Origin: Melieria omissa | Taxonomy: Eukaryota > Arthropoda > Insecta > Diptera > Ulidiidae | Assembly (NCBI GenBank): GCA_963971225.1 | Contig: OZ020269.1 | Coordinates: 620,001 to 684,000, forward strand | Direction of reading: 5' to 3' | DNA length: 64,000 nucleotides | In this document: one piece after another, positions 1-12,074 of the stretch | Position numbering within the stretch: the first letter of the stretch is position 1 | How the letters are laid out: every line of letters starts with the position of its first letter | The notes under the pieces: generated by a model | What the model saw: the letters and a program-made list of their open reading frames with translations, nothing else | Database searches by the model: none | Told to the model about the DNA's origin: nothing | Translations under genes and position numbers: made by a program

Positions 1-3000
1 TGCATTATTTGAGATAACGAGAAGATTGACCCCATTTATGAAGGCTCAAAACTCCAGCTAGGTTTTAAGGTTATTATTTTTTCTATAAACCTAGAATCAT
101 CATATTTTACAAGCATTTTATCGATTTTGCAGTAGGCAGCCATTTAATGTCAGCCTTGCGCATCGATCTGTTCATGATTGCCGAATAGTAATCAAATTAT
201 TTATTTAATTTGATAAAGCTGCAATCTCTAGCTACATTTTAAGGGGGTTTTTATCAACGTAGCCCATACCGTTTGGAATCTATAAGCACTTTAGTGGTGA
301 GTGTGTATTTTGTAATAGGCAGTTTTTCAATATTATCCTTGCGCATCGATATGCTCATTATTCCTGAAGGATAATGAAAAGTTAGGGACCAATATAAAAA
401 GCATAAGACTCTGGCTAAATTTTAAGGGGTCAATTATTAATATGCACTTATGCATTTGGTGTTGACAAGCATTTTAGTGGTTGAACCCAAGTAGCAATTT
501 TTTCAAAGTCACCGTTCCAAATCGATTTGCTTTCGAACCTTGGGGTATAGAAGGATGATTGATACCATTATAGAAAGCATACGAGTCTAGCTAAATAATA
601 AGGCATAATATTTTTAAAACCCGTTAACGGGTCGATATTTAACAGCCATAATTTCGATCATGCTGCCGGTGGGATATTTTTTTTATTTACCAAATTGGTG
701 AAATGTGGTCACTCTGGCTTAATTTTGACGCCATGTTTATTAAAGTGATTGTGCGTACTTAGGTTCCACAAGCATTTGATTGGTTATATAGATCAGAGGT
801 GCATTCTTTCAATCAGTCGTTGTTGTGACAGCAACGAAGCAACACGTGTGGGGGCTGCGCGGATTTTTGTTTTGTTGCCTCAAGAAATTCTATGTATGAA
901 AAAAAATTAGATGCTTTTGTTGTTGTAGTTTTTGTGTGTATGCTTTTTTGTGTTGGCGATTGGTTGGCCTTTCGGCAATGACAAATGGGAACATTATATT
1001 TTTTTCACTTATAATTTTAAGGGTCAAGCGAAATGCACAATGTGCTTTCAACTAATTCAATTAATTAAATAATTTGTTTGCATTTTTGGGCAACTTTACA
1101 TGTATTGGTTTTTGCTTTTCCATAAGAATATTTTGGGCACCCCTGATATAGATGTATCATGTGGTCGATATCACTTTTCCACAACGAAATTCTCCTGCAT
1201 TATTTGAGATATCGAGAAGATTGACCCCATTTATGAAAGCTCAAAACTCCAGCTAGGTTTTAAGGTTATTAGTTTTTCTATAAACCTAGAATCATCATAT
1301 TTTACAAGCATTTTATCGATTTTGCAGTAGGCAGCCATTTAATGTCACTCTTGCGCATCGATCTGTTCATGATTGCCGAATAGTAATCAAATTATTGATT
1401 TAATTTGATAAAGCTGCGATCTCTAGCTACATTTTAACGGGTTTTTTATTAACGTAACCTGTACCGTTTGGAATCTATAAGCACTTTAGTGGTGAGTGTG
1501 TATTTTGTAATAGGCAGTTTTTCAATGTTATCCTTGCGCATCGATATGCTCATTATTCCTGAAGGATAATGAAAAGTTAGGGACCAATATAGAAAGCATA
1601 AGACTCTGGCTAAATTTTAAGGGGTCAATTATTAATATGCACTTATGCATTTGGTGTTGACAAGCATTTTAGTGGTTGCACCCAAGTAGCAATTTTTTCA
1701 AAGTCACCGTTCCAAATCGATTTGCTTTCGAACCTTGGGGTATAGAAGGATGATTGATACCATTATAGAAAGCATACGAGTCTCGCTAAATAATAAGGCA
1801 TAATATTATTAAAATCCGTTAACGGGTCGAGATTTAACAGCCATAATTTCGATCATGCTGCCGGTGGGATATTTTTTTTATTTACCAAATTGGTGAAAGG
1901 TGGTCACTCTGGCTTAATTTTGACGCCATTTTGATTAAAGTGATTGTGCATACTTAGGTTGCACAAGCATTTGATTGGTTATATAGATCAGAGGTGCATT
2001 CTTTCAATCAGTCGTTGTTGTGACAGCAACGAAGCAACACGTGTGGGGGCTGCGCGGATTTTTGTTTTGTTGCCTCAAGAAATTGTATGTATGAAAAAAA
2101 ATTAGATGCTTTTGTTGTTGTAGTTTTTGTGTGTATGCTTTTTTGTGTTGGCGATTGGTTGGCCTTTCGGCAATGACAAATGGGAACATTATATTTTTTT
2201 CACTTATATTTTAAGGGTCAAGCGAAATGCACAATGTGCTTTCAACTAATTCAATTAATTAAATAATTTGTTTGCATTTTTTTTGGGCAACTTTACATGT
2301 ATTGGATTTTGCTTTTCCATAAGAAGATTTTGGCCACCCCTGATATAGATGTATCATGTGGTCGATATCACTTTTCCACAACGAAATTCTCCTGCATTAT
2401 CTGAGATAGCGAGAAGATTGACCCCATTTATGAAAGCTCAAAACTCCAGCTAGGTTTTAAGGTTATTATTTTTTCTATAAACCTAGAATCATCATATTTT
2501 ACAAGCATTTTATCGATTTTGCAGTAGGCAGCCATTTAATGTCACTCTTGCGCATCGATCTGTTCATGATTGCCTAATAGTAATCAAATTATTGATTTAA
2601 TTTGCTACAGCTGCAATGTCTAGCTACATTTTAAGGGGTTTTTTATTAACGTAACCCATACCGTTTGGAATCTATAAGCACTTTAGTGGTGAGTATGTAT
2701 TTTGTAATAGGCAGTTTTTCAATGTTATGATATGCTCATTATTCCTGAAGGATAATGAAAAGTTAGGGACCAATATAGAAAGCATAAGACTCTGGCTAAA
2801 TTTTAAGGGGTCAATTATTAATATGCACTTATGCATTTGGTGTTGACAAGCATTTTAGTGGTTGCACCCAAGTAGCAATTTTTTCAAAGTCACCGTTCCA
2901 AATCGATTTGCTTTCGAACCTTGGGGTATAGAAGGATGATTGATACCATTATAGAAAGCATACGAATCTAGCTAAATAATAAGGCATAATATTATTAAAA

Positions 3001-5650
3001 TCCGTTAACGGGTCGAAATTTAACAGCCATAATTTCGATCATGCTGCTGGTGGGATATTTTTTTTTTTACCAAATTGGTGAAAGGTGGTCACTCTGGCTT
3101 AATTTTGACGCCATTTTGATTAAAGTGATTGTGCGTACTTAGGTTCCACAAGCATTTGATTGATTATATAGATCAGAGGTGCATTCTTTCAATCAGTCGT
3201 TGTTGTGACAGCAACGAAGCAACACGTGTGGGGGCTGCGCGGATTTTTGTTTTGTTGCCTCAAGAAATTCTATGTATGAAAAAAAATTAGATGCTTTTGT
3301 TGTTGTAGTTTTTGTTTTGGCGATTGGTTGGCCTTTCGGCAATGACAAATGGGAACATTATATTTTTTTCACTTATAATTTTAAGGGTCAAGCGAAATGC
3401 ACAATGTGCTTTCAACTAATTCAATTAATTAAATAATTTGTTTGCATTTTTTGGGCAACTTTACATGTATTGGTTTTTGCTTTTCCATAAGAATATTTTG
3501 GGCACCCCTGATATAGATGTATCATGTGGTCGATATCACTTTTCCACAACGAAATTCTCCTGCATTATTTGAGATAGCGAGAAGATTGACCCCATTTATG
3601 AAAGCTCAAAACTCCAGCTAGGTTTAAGGTTATTATTTTTTCTATAAACCTAAAATCATCATATTTTACAAGCATTTTATCGATTTTGCAGTAGGCAGCC
3701 ATTTAATGTCACTCTTGCGCATCGATCTGTTCATGATTGCCGAATAGTAATCAAATTATTGATTTAATTTGATAAAGCTGCAATCTCTAGCTACATCTTA
3801 AGGGGGTTTTTATCAACGTAGCCCATACCGTTTGGAATCTATAAACACTTTAGTGGTGAGTGTGTATTTTGTAATAGGCAGTTTTTCAATATTATCCTTT
3901 CGCATCGATATGCTCATTATTCCTGAAGGATAATGAAAAGTTAGGGACCAATATAAAAAGCATAAGACTCTGGCTAAATTTTAAGGGGTCAATTATTAAT
4001 ATGCACTTATGCATTTGGTGTTGACAAGCATTTTAGTGGTTGAACCCAAGTAGCAATTTTTTCAAAGTCACCGTTCCAAATCGATTTGCTTTCGAACCTT
4101 GGGGTATAGAAGGATGATTGATACCATTATAGAAAGCATACGAGTCTAGCTAAATAATAAGGCATAATATTTTTAAAATCCGTTAACGGGTCGAGATTTA
4201 ACAGCCATAATTTCGATCATGCTGCCGGTGGGATATTTTTTTTATTTACCAAATTGGTGAAAGGTTGTCACTCTGGCTTAATTTTGACGCCATTTTTATT
4301 AAAGTGATTGTGCGTACTTAGGTTCCACAAGCATTTGATTGGTTATATAGATCAGAGGTGCATTCTTTCAATCAGTCGTTGTTGTGACAGCAACGAAGCA
4401 ACACGTGTGGGGGCTGCGCGGATTTTTGTTTTGTTGCCTCAAGAAATTGTATGTATGAACAAAAATTAGATGCTTTTGTTGTTGTAGTTTTTGTGTGTAT
4501 GCTTTTTTGTGTTGGCGATTGGTTGGCCTTTCGGCAATGTCAAATGGGAACATTATATTTTTTTCACTTATAATTTTAAGGGTCAAGCGAAATGCACAAT
4601 GTGCTTTCAACTAATTCAATTAATTAAATAATTTGTTTGCATTTTTTTGGGGCAACTTTACATGTATTGGATTTTGCTTTTCCATAAGAAGATTTTGGGC
4701 ACCCCTGATATAGATGTATCATGTGGTCGATATCACTTTTCCACAACGAAATTCTCCTGCATTATTTGAGATAGCGAGAAGATTGACCCCATTTATGAAA
4801 GCTCAAAACTCCAGCTAGGTTTTAAGGTTATTATTTTTTCTATAAACCTAGAATCATCATATTTTACAAGCATTTTATCGATTTTGCAGTAGGCAGCCAT
4901 TTAATGTCACTCTTGCGCATCGATCTGTTCATTATTGCCGAATAGTAATCAAATTATTGATCTAATTTGATAAAGCTGCAATCTCTAGCTACATTTTAAG
5001 GGCTTTTTTTATTAACGTATCCCATACCGTTTGGAATCTATAAGTACTTTACTGGTGAGTGTGTATTTTGTAATAGGCAGTTTTTCAATGTTATCCTTGC
5101 GCATCGATATGCTCATTATTCCTGAAGGATAATGAAAAGTTAGGGACCAATATAGAAAGCATAAGACTCTGGCTAAATTTTAAGGTGTCAATTATTAATA
5201 TGCACTTATGCATTTGGTGTTGACAAGCATTTTAGTGGTTGCACCCAAGTAGCAATTTTTTCAAAGTCACCGTTCCAAATCGATTTGCTTTCGAACCTTG
5301 GGGTATAGAAGGATGATTGATACCATTATAGAAAGCATACGAGTCTAGCTAAATAATAAGGCATAATATTATTAAAATCCGTTAACGGGTCGAGATTTAA
5401 CAGCCATAATTTCGATCATGCTGCCGGGGGGATATTTTTTTTATTTACCAAATTGGTGAAAGGTGGTCACTCTGGCTTAATTTTGACGCCATTTTGATTA
5501 AAGTGATTGTGCGTACTTAGGTTCCACAGGCATTTGATTGGTTATATAGATCAGAGGTGCATTCTTTCAATCAGTCGTTGTTGTGACAGCAACGAAGCAA
5601 CACGTGTGGGGGCTGCGCTGATTTTTGTTTTGTTGCCTCAAGAAATTCTA
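1..5650. repeat. Multi-unit block duplicated at 14,807-20,449 (copy 1)
   Basis: The block starting at base 1 is repeated from 14,807. Anchors at 843 and 2038 recur at exactly +14,806. Those at 3223, 4402 and 5601 recur at +14,799, the 7-bp change coming from small indels near 17,780 and 17,865. Private variants are shared, such as 'gaaggctcaaaac' at the start, 'acctgtaccg' near 1457, 'ggccacccctg' near 2333 and 'actttactgg' near 5045. The two copies differ at only a few bases, for example g/t near 3899. The match breaks at about 5,650, where the second copy switches to the sequence of the following unit. The left edge lies outside the window. Confidence 0.9.
1251..2447. repeat. Representative satellite unit with internal sub-monomers
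   Basis: One unit, taken from one AGCTAGG to the next, shows an older internal periodicity. The motif CTCTAGCTAAATTTTAAGG, in diverged forms, starts near 1251, 1425, 1608 and 1784, at steps of 174, 183 and 176 bp. Weaker forms occur near 1911 and 2202. A second motif, ACAAGCATTTTAGTGG-like, appears at 1304, 1477 and 1660 (steps 173 and 183), with a weaker form at 1963. A third, TAGGCAG followed by a GCGCATCGAT block, appears at 1328 and 1511 (step 183). The first half of the unit is therefore four diverged copies of a roughly 175-183-bp monomer. The second half is more degraded or of other origin. Alignment by eye; substitutions between sub-monomers are many. Confidence 0.8.
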
Positions 5651-7151
5651 TGTATGAAAAAAAATTAGATGCTTTTGTTGTTGTAGTTTTTGTGTGTATG
5701 CTTTTTTGTGTTGGCGATTGGTTGGCCTTTCGGCAATGACAAATGGGAACATTATATTTTTTTCACTTATAATTTTAAGGGTCAAGCGAATTGCACAATG
5801 TGCTTTCAACTAATTCAATTAATTAAATAATTTGTTTGCATTTTTTTTGGGCAACTTTACATGTATTGGTTTTTGCTTTCCATAAGAAGATTTTGGGCAC
5901 CCCTGATATAGATGTATCATGTGGTCGATATCACTTTTCCACAACGAAATTCTCCTGCATTATTTGAGATAGCGAGAAGATTGATCCCATTTATGAAAGC
6001 TCAAAACTCCAGCTAGGTTTTAAGGTTATTATTTTTTCTATAAACCTAGAATCATCATATTTTACAAGCATTTTATCGATTTTGCAGTAGGCAGCCATTT
6101 AATGTCACTCTTGCGCATCGATCTGTTCATGATTGCCGAATAGTAATCAAGTTATTGATTTAATTTGATAAAGCTGCGATCTCTAGCTACATATTAAGGG
6201 GTTTTTTATTAACGTAACCTGTACCGTTTGGAATCTATAAGCACTTTAGTGGTGAGTGTGTATTTTGTAATAGGCAGTTTTTCAATGTTATCCTTGCGCA
6301 TCGATATGCTCATTATTCCTGAAGGATAATGAAAAGGTAGGGACCGATATAGAAAGCATAAGACTCTGGCTAAATTTTAAGGGGTCAATTATTAATATGC
6401 ACTTATGCATTTGGTGTTGACAAGCATTTTAGTGGTTGCACCCAAGTAGCAATTTTTTCAAAGTCACCGTTCCAAAACGATTTGCTTTCGAACCTTGGGG
6501 TATAGAAGGATGATTGATACCATTATAGAAAGCATACGAGTCTAGCTAAATAATAAGGCATAATATTATTAAAATCCGTTAACGGGTCGAGATTTAACAG
6601 CCATAATTTCGATCATGCTGCCGGTGGGATATTTTTTTATTTACCAAATTATTGAAAGGTGGTCACTCTGGCTTAATTTTGACGCCATTTTGATTAAAGT
6701 GATTGTGCGTACTTAGGTTCCACAAGCATTTGATTGGTTATATAGATCAGAGGTGCATTCTTTCAATCAGTCGTTGTTGTGACAGCAACGAAGCAACACG
6801 TGTGGGGGCTGCGCGGATTTTTGTTTTGTTTCCTCAAGAAATTCTATGTATGAAAAAAAATTAGATGCTTTTGTTGTTGTAGTTTTTGTTTTGGCGATTG
6901 GTTGGCCTTTCGGCAATGACAAATGGGAACATTATATTTTTTTCACTTATAATTTTAAGGGTCAAGCGAAATGCACAATGTGCTTTCAACTAATTCAATT
7001 AATTAAATAATTTGTTTGCATATTTTTGGGCAACTTTACATGTATTGGTTTTTGCTTTTCCATAAGAATATTTTGGGCACCCCTAATATAGATGTATCAT
7101 GTGGTCGATATCACTTTTCCACAACGAAATTCTCCTGCATTATTTGAGATA

Positions 7152-7395
7152 GCGAGAAGATTGACCCCATTTATGAAAGCTCAAAACTCCAGCTAGGTTT
7201 TAAGGTTATTATTTTTGCTATAAACCTAGAATCATCATATTTTACAAGCATTTTATCGATTTTGCAGTAGGCAGCGAGAAGATTGACCCCATTTATGAAA
7301 GCTCAAAACTCCAGCTAGGTTTTAAGGTTATTATTTTTGCTATAAACCTAGAATCATCATATTTTACAAGCATTTTATCGATTTTGCAGTAGGCA
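7152..7395. repeat. 122-bp internal tandem duplication
   Basis: The stretch starting GCGAGAAGATTGACCCC is present twice head to tail, with second copy at 7274. The joint fuses 'gtaggcag' to 'cgagaag' with only 2-3 bases of microhomology. It lengthens this unit to 1302 bp. The same joint is found in two other units. Confidence 0.95.
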
Positions 7396-10300
7396 GCCAT
7401 TTAATGTCACCCTTGCGCATCGATCTGTTCATGATTGCGGAATAGTAATCAAATTATTGATTTAATTTGATAAAGCTGCAATCTCTAGCTACATTTTAAG
7501 GGGTTTTTTATTAACGTAACCCATACCGTTTGGAATCTATAAGCACTTTAGTGGTGAGTGTGTATTTTGTAATAGGCAGTTTTTCAATGTTATCCTTGCG
7601 CATCGATATGCTCATTATTCCTGAAGGATAATGAAAAGTTAGGGACCAATATAGAAAGCATAAGACTCTGGCTAAATTTTAAGGGGTCAATTATTAATAT
7701 GCACTTTGCATTTGGTGTTGACATGCATTTTAGTGGTTGCACCCAAGTAGCAATTTTTTCAAAGTCACCGTTCCAAATCGATTTGCTTTCGCACCTTGGG
7801 GTATAGAAGGATGATTGATACCATTATAGAAAGCATACGAGTGTAGCTAAATAATAAGGCATAATAATATTAAAATCCGTTAACGGGTCGAGATTTAACA
7901 GCCATAATTTCGATCATGCTGCCGGTGGGATATTTTTTTTATTTACCAAATTGGTGAAAGGTGGTCACTCTGGCTTAATTTTGACGCCATTTTGATTAAA
8001 GTGATTAGGCGTACTTAGGTTCCACAAGCATTTGATTGATTATGTAGATCAGAGGTACATTCTTTCAATCAGTCGTTGTTGTGATAGCAACGTAGCAACA
8101 CGTGTGGGGGCTGCGCGGATTTTTGTTTTGTTGCCTCAAGAAATTCTATGTATGAAAAAAATTAGATGCTTTTGTTGTTGTAGTTTTTGTGTGTATGCTT
8201 TTTTGTGTTGGCGATTGGTTGGCCTTTCGGCAATGTCAAATGGGAACATTATATTTTTTTCACTTATAATTTTAAGGGTCAAGCGAAATGCACAATGTGC
8301 TTTCAACTAATTCAATTAATTAAATAATTTGTTTGCATTTTTTTTGGGCAACTTTACATGTATTGGTTTTTGCTTTTCCATAAGAAGATTTTGGGCACCC
8401 CTGATATAGATGTATCATGTGGTCGATATCACTTTTCCACAACGAAATTCTCCTGCATTATCTGAGATAGCGAAAAGATTGACCCCATTTATGAAAGCTC
8501 AAAACTCCAGCTAGGTTTCAAGGTTATTATTTTTTCTATAAACCTAGAATTATCATATTTTACAAGCATTTTATCGATTTTGCAGTAGGCAGCCATTTAA
8601 TGTCACTCTTGCGCATCGATCTGTTCATGATTGCGGAATAGTAATCCAATTATTGATTTAATTTGATAAAGCTGCAATCTCTAGCTACATTTTAAGGGGT
8701 TTTTTATTAACGTAACCCATACCGTTTGGAATCTATAAGCACTTTAGTGGTGAGTGTGTATTTTGTAATAGGCAGTTTTTCAATGTTATCCTTGCGCATC
8801 GATATGCTCATTATTCCTGAAGGATAATGAAAAGTTAGGGACCAATATAGAAAGCATAAGACTCTGGCTAAATTTTAAGGGGTCAATTGTTAAAATGCAC
8901 TTATGCATTTGGTGTTGACAAGCATTTTAGTGGTTGCACCCAAGTAGCAATTTTTTCAAAGTCACCGTTCCAAATCGATTTGCTTTCGAACTTTGGGGTA
9001 TAGAAGGATGATTGATACCATTATAGAAAGCATACGAGTCTAGCTAAATAATAAGGCATAATATTATTAAAATCCGTTAACGGGTCGAGATTTAACAGCC
9101 ATAATTTCGATCATGCTGCCGGTGGGATATTTTTTTTATTTACCAAATTGGTGAAAGGTGGTCACTCTGGCTTAATTTTGACGCCATTTTGATTAAAGTG
9201 ATTGTGCGTACTTAGGTTCCACAAGCATTTTATTGATTATAAGATCAGAGGTGCATTCTTTCAATCAGTCGTTGTTTTGACAGCAACGAAGCAACACGTG
9301 TGGGGGCTGCGCGGATTTTTGTTTTGTTGCCTCAAGAAATTCTATGTATGAAAAAAAATTAGATGCTTTTGTTGTTGTGGTTTTTGTTTTGGCGATTGGT
9401 TGGACTTTCGGCAACGACAAATGGGAACATAATATTTTTTTCACTTATAATTTTAAGGGTCAAGCGAAATGCACAATGTGCTTTCAACTAATTCAACTAA
9501 TTAAATAATTTGTTTGCATTTTTTGGGCAACTTTACAGGTATTGGTTTTTGCTTTTCCATAAGAATATTTTGGGCACCCCTGATATAGATGTATCATGTG
9601 GTCGATATCACTTTTCCACAACGAAATTCTCCTGCATTATTTGAGATAGCGAGAAGATTGACCCCATTTATGAAAGCTCAAAACTCCAGCTAGGTTTCAA
9701 GGTTATTATTTTTTCTATAAACCTAGAATTAGCATATTTTACAAGCATTTTATCGATTTTGCAGTAGGCAGCCATTTAATGTCACTCTTGCGCATCGATC
9801 TGTTCATGATTGCCGAATAGTAATCAAGTTATTGATTTAATTTGATAAAGCTGCAATCTCTAGCTACATTTTAAGGGGTTTTTTATTAACGTAACCCATA
9901 CCGTTTGGAATCTATAAGCACTTTAGTGGTGAGTGTGTATTTTGTAATAGGCAGTTTTTCAATGTTATCCTTGCGCATCGATATGCTCATTATTCCTGAA
10001 GGGTAATGAAAAGTTAGGGACCAATATAGAAAGCATAAGACTCTGGCTAAATTTTAGGGGGTCAATTATTAATATGCACTTATGCATTTGGTGTTGACAA
10101 GCATTTTAGTGGTTGCACCCAAGTAGCAATTTTTTCAAAGTCACCGTTCCAAATCGATTTGCTTTCGAACCTTGGGGTATAGAAGGATGATTGATACCAT
10201 TATAGAAAGCATACGAGTCTAGCTAAATAATAAGGCATAATATTATTAAAATCCGTTAACGGGTCGAGATTTAACAGCCATAATTTCGATCATGCTGCCG

Positions 10301-11962
10301 GTGGGATATTTTTTTTATTTACCAAATTGGTGAAAGGTGGTCACTCTGGCTTAATTTTGACGCCATTTTGATTAAAGTGATTGTGCGTACTTAGGTTCCA
10401 CAAGCATTTGATTGGTTATATAGATCAGAGGTGCATTATTTCAATCAGTCGTTGTTGTGACAGCAACGAAGCAACACGTGTGGGGGCTGCGCTGATTTTT
10501 GTTTTGTTGCCTCAAGAAATTCTATGTATGAAAAAAATTAGATGCTTCTGTTGTTGTAGTTTTTGTTTTGGCGATTGGTTGGCCTTTCGGCAATGACAAA
10601 TGGGAACATTATATTTTTTTCACTTATAATTTTAAGGGTCAAGCGAAATGCACAATGTGCTTTCAACTAATTCAATTAATTAAATAATTTGTTTGGATTT
10701 TTTTTGGCAAATTTAAATGTATTGGTTTTTGCTTTTCCATAAGAAGACTTTGGGCACCCCTGATATAGATGTATCATGTGGTCGATATCACTTTTTCACA
10801 ACGAAATTCTCCTGCATTATTTGAGATAGCGAGAAGATTGACCCCATTTATGAAAGCTCAAAACTCCAGCTAGGTTTTAAGGTTATTATTTTTTCTATAA
10901 ACCTAGAATCATCATATTTTACAAGCATTTTATCGATTTTGCAGTAGGCAGCCATTTAATGTCACTCTTGCGCATCGATCTGTTCATGATTGCCTAATAG
11001 TAATCAAATTATTGATTTAATTTAATAAAGCTGCAATCTCTAGCTACATTTTAAGGGGTTTTTTATTAACGTAACCCATACCGTTTGGAATCTATAAGCA
11101 CTTTAGTGGTGAGTGTGTATTTTGTAATAGGCAGTTTTTCAATGTTATCCTTGCGCATCGATATGCTCATTATACCTGAAGGATAATGAAAAGGTAGGGA
11201 CCAATATAGAAAGCATAAGACTCTGGCTAAATTTTAAGGGGTCAATTATTAATATGCACTTATGCATTTGGTGTTGACAAGCATTTTAGTGGTTGCACCC
11301 AAGTAGCAATTTTTTCAAAGTCACCGTTCCAAATCGATTTGCTTTCGAACCTTGGGGTATAGAAGGATGATTGATACCATTATAGAAAGCATACGAGTCT
11401 AGCTAAATAATAAGGCATAATATTATTAAAATCCCTTAACGGGTCGAGATTTAACAGCCATAATTTCGATCATGCTGCCGGTGGGATATTTTTTTTATTT
11501 ACCAAATTGGTGAAAGGTGGTCACTCTGGCTTAATTTTGACGCCATTTTGATTAAAGTGATTAGGCGTACTTAGGTTCCACAAGCATTTGATTGATTATG
11601 TAGATCAGAGGTACATTCTTTCAATCAGTCGTTGTTGTGATAGCAACGTAGCAACACGTGTGGGGGCTGCGCGGATTTTTGTTTTGTTGCCTCAAGAAAT
11701 TCTATGTATGAAAAAAATTAGATGCTTTTGTTGTTGTAGTTTTTGTGTGTATGCTTTTTTGTGTTGGCGATTGGTTGGCCTTTCGGCAATGTCAAATGGG
11801 AACATTATATTTTTTTCACTTATAATTTTAAGGGTCAAGCGAAATGCACAATGTGCTTTCAACTAATTCAATTAATTAAATAATTTGTTTGCATTTTTGG
11901 GGCAACTTTAAATGTATTGGTTTTTGCTTTTCCATAAGAAGACTTTGGGCACCCCTGATATA

Positions 11963-11982
11963 TAGGGTGTTTTTTTTAGAGG
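11963..11982 (+). repeat. Mariner left terminal inverted repeat
   Basis: TAGGGTGTTTTTTTTAGAGG, exact inverse of 13561-13580; preceded by the TA target duplication at 11961-11962. Confidence 0.97.
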
Positions 11983-12074
11983 TTTGTTTTTCGAATAGAG
12001 GTAAAACTGGAATTTTGTGGTAAAATCTGGCAACTCTAATGTCAGTTATGTTCAGTTTGGTTTGCCATTTCATC

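Larger units (their letters stand above)
1..11962. repeat. 1.18-kb satellite array, segment 1 (about 10 units)
   Basis: This is a head-to-tail array of one AT-rich unit with no gene in it. Using the conserved CACGTGTG anchor, copies fall at 843, 2038, 3223, 4402, 5601, 6797, 8099, 9295, 10475 and 11655, giving spacings of 1179-1199 bp apart from one of 1302 bp explained by an internal 122-bp duplication. Copies differ by scattered substitutions, homopolymer changes and a few indels. The clearest indel is a 16-bp insertion/deletion next to the TTGGCGATTGG motif, which gives long and short unit forms. Short open frames on both strands recur with the unit but change frame between long and short forms, so they are not coding. 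The function is unknown; centromeric or pericentromeric heterochromatin is an inference from array type only. Confidence 0.97.

Noticed and set aside
650..672. CENP-B box-like motif around TTTCGATCATGCTGCCGG
   Set aside because: TTCG and CGGG are present in some units, but the spacing is 10 bases instead of 7 and the middle A does not fit.
2004..2189. Minus-strand frame of 61-92 codons that recurs in many satellite units (also plus-strand frames at 8032-8310, 11588-11866, 31586-31846 and others)
   Set aside because: These frames arise from the repeat itself. A 16-bp insertion/deletion between unit forms shifts the frame, start and stop differ among copies, and there is no domain, signal or codon bias. 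Conservation reflects array homogenisation.
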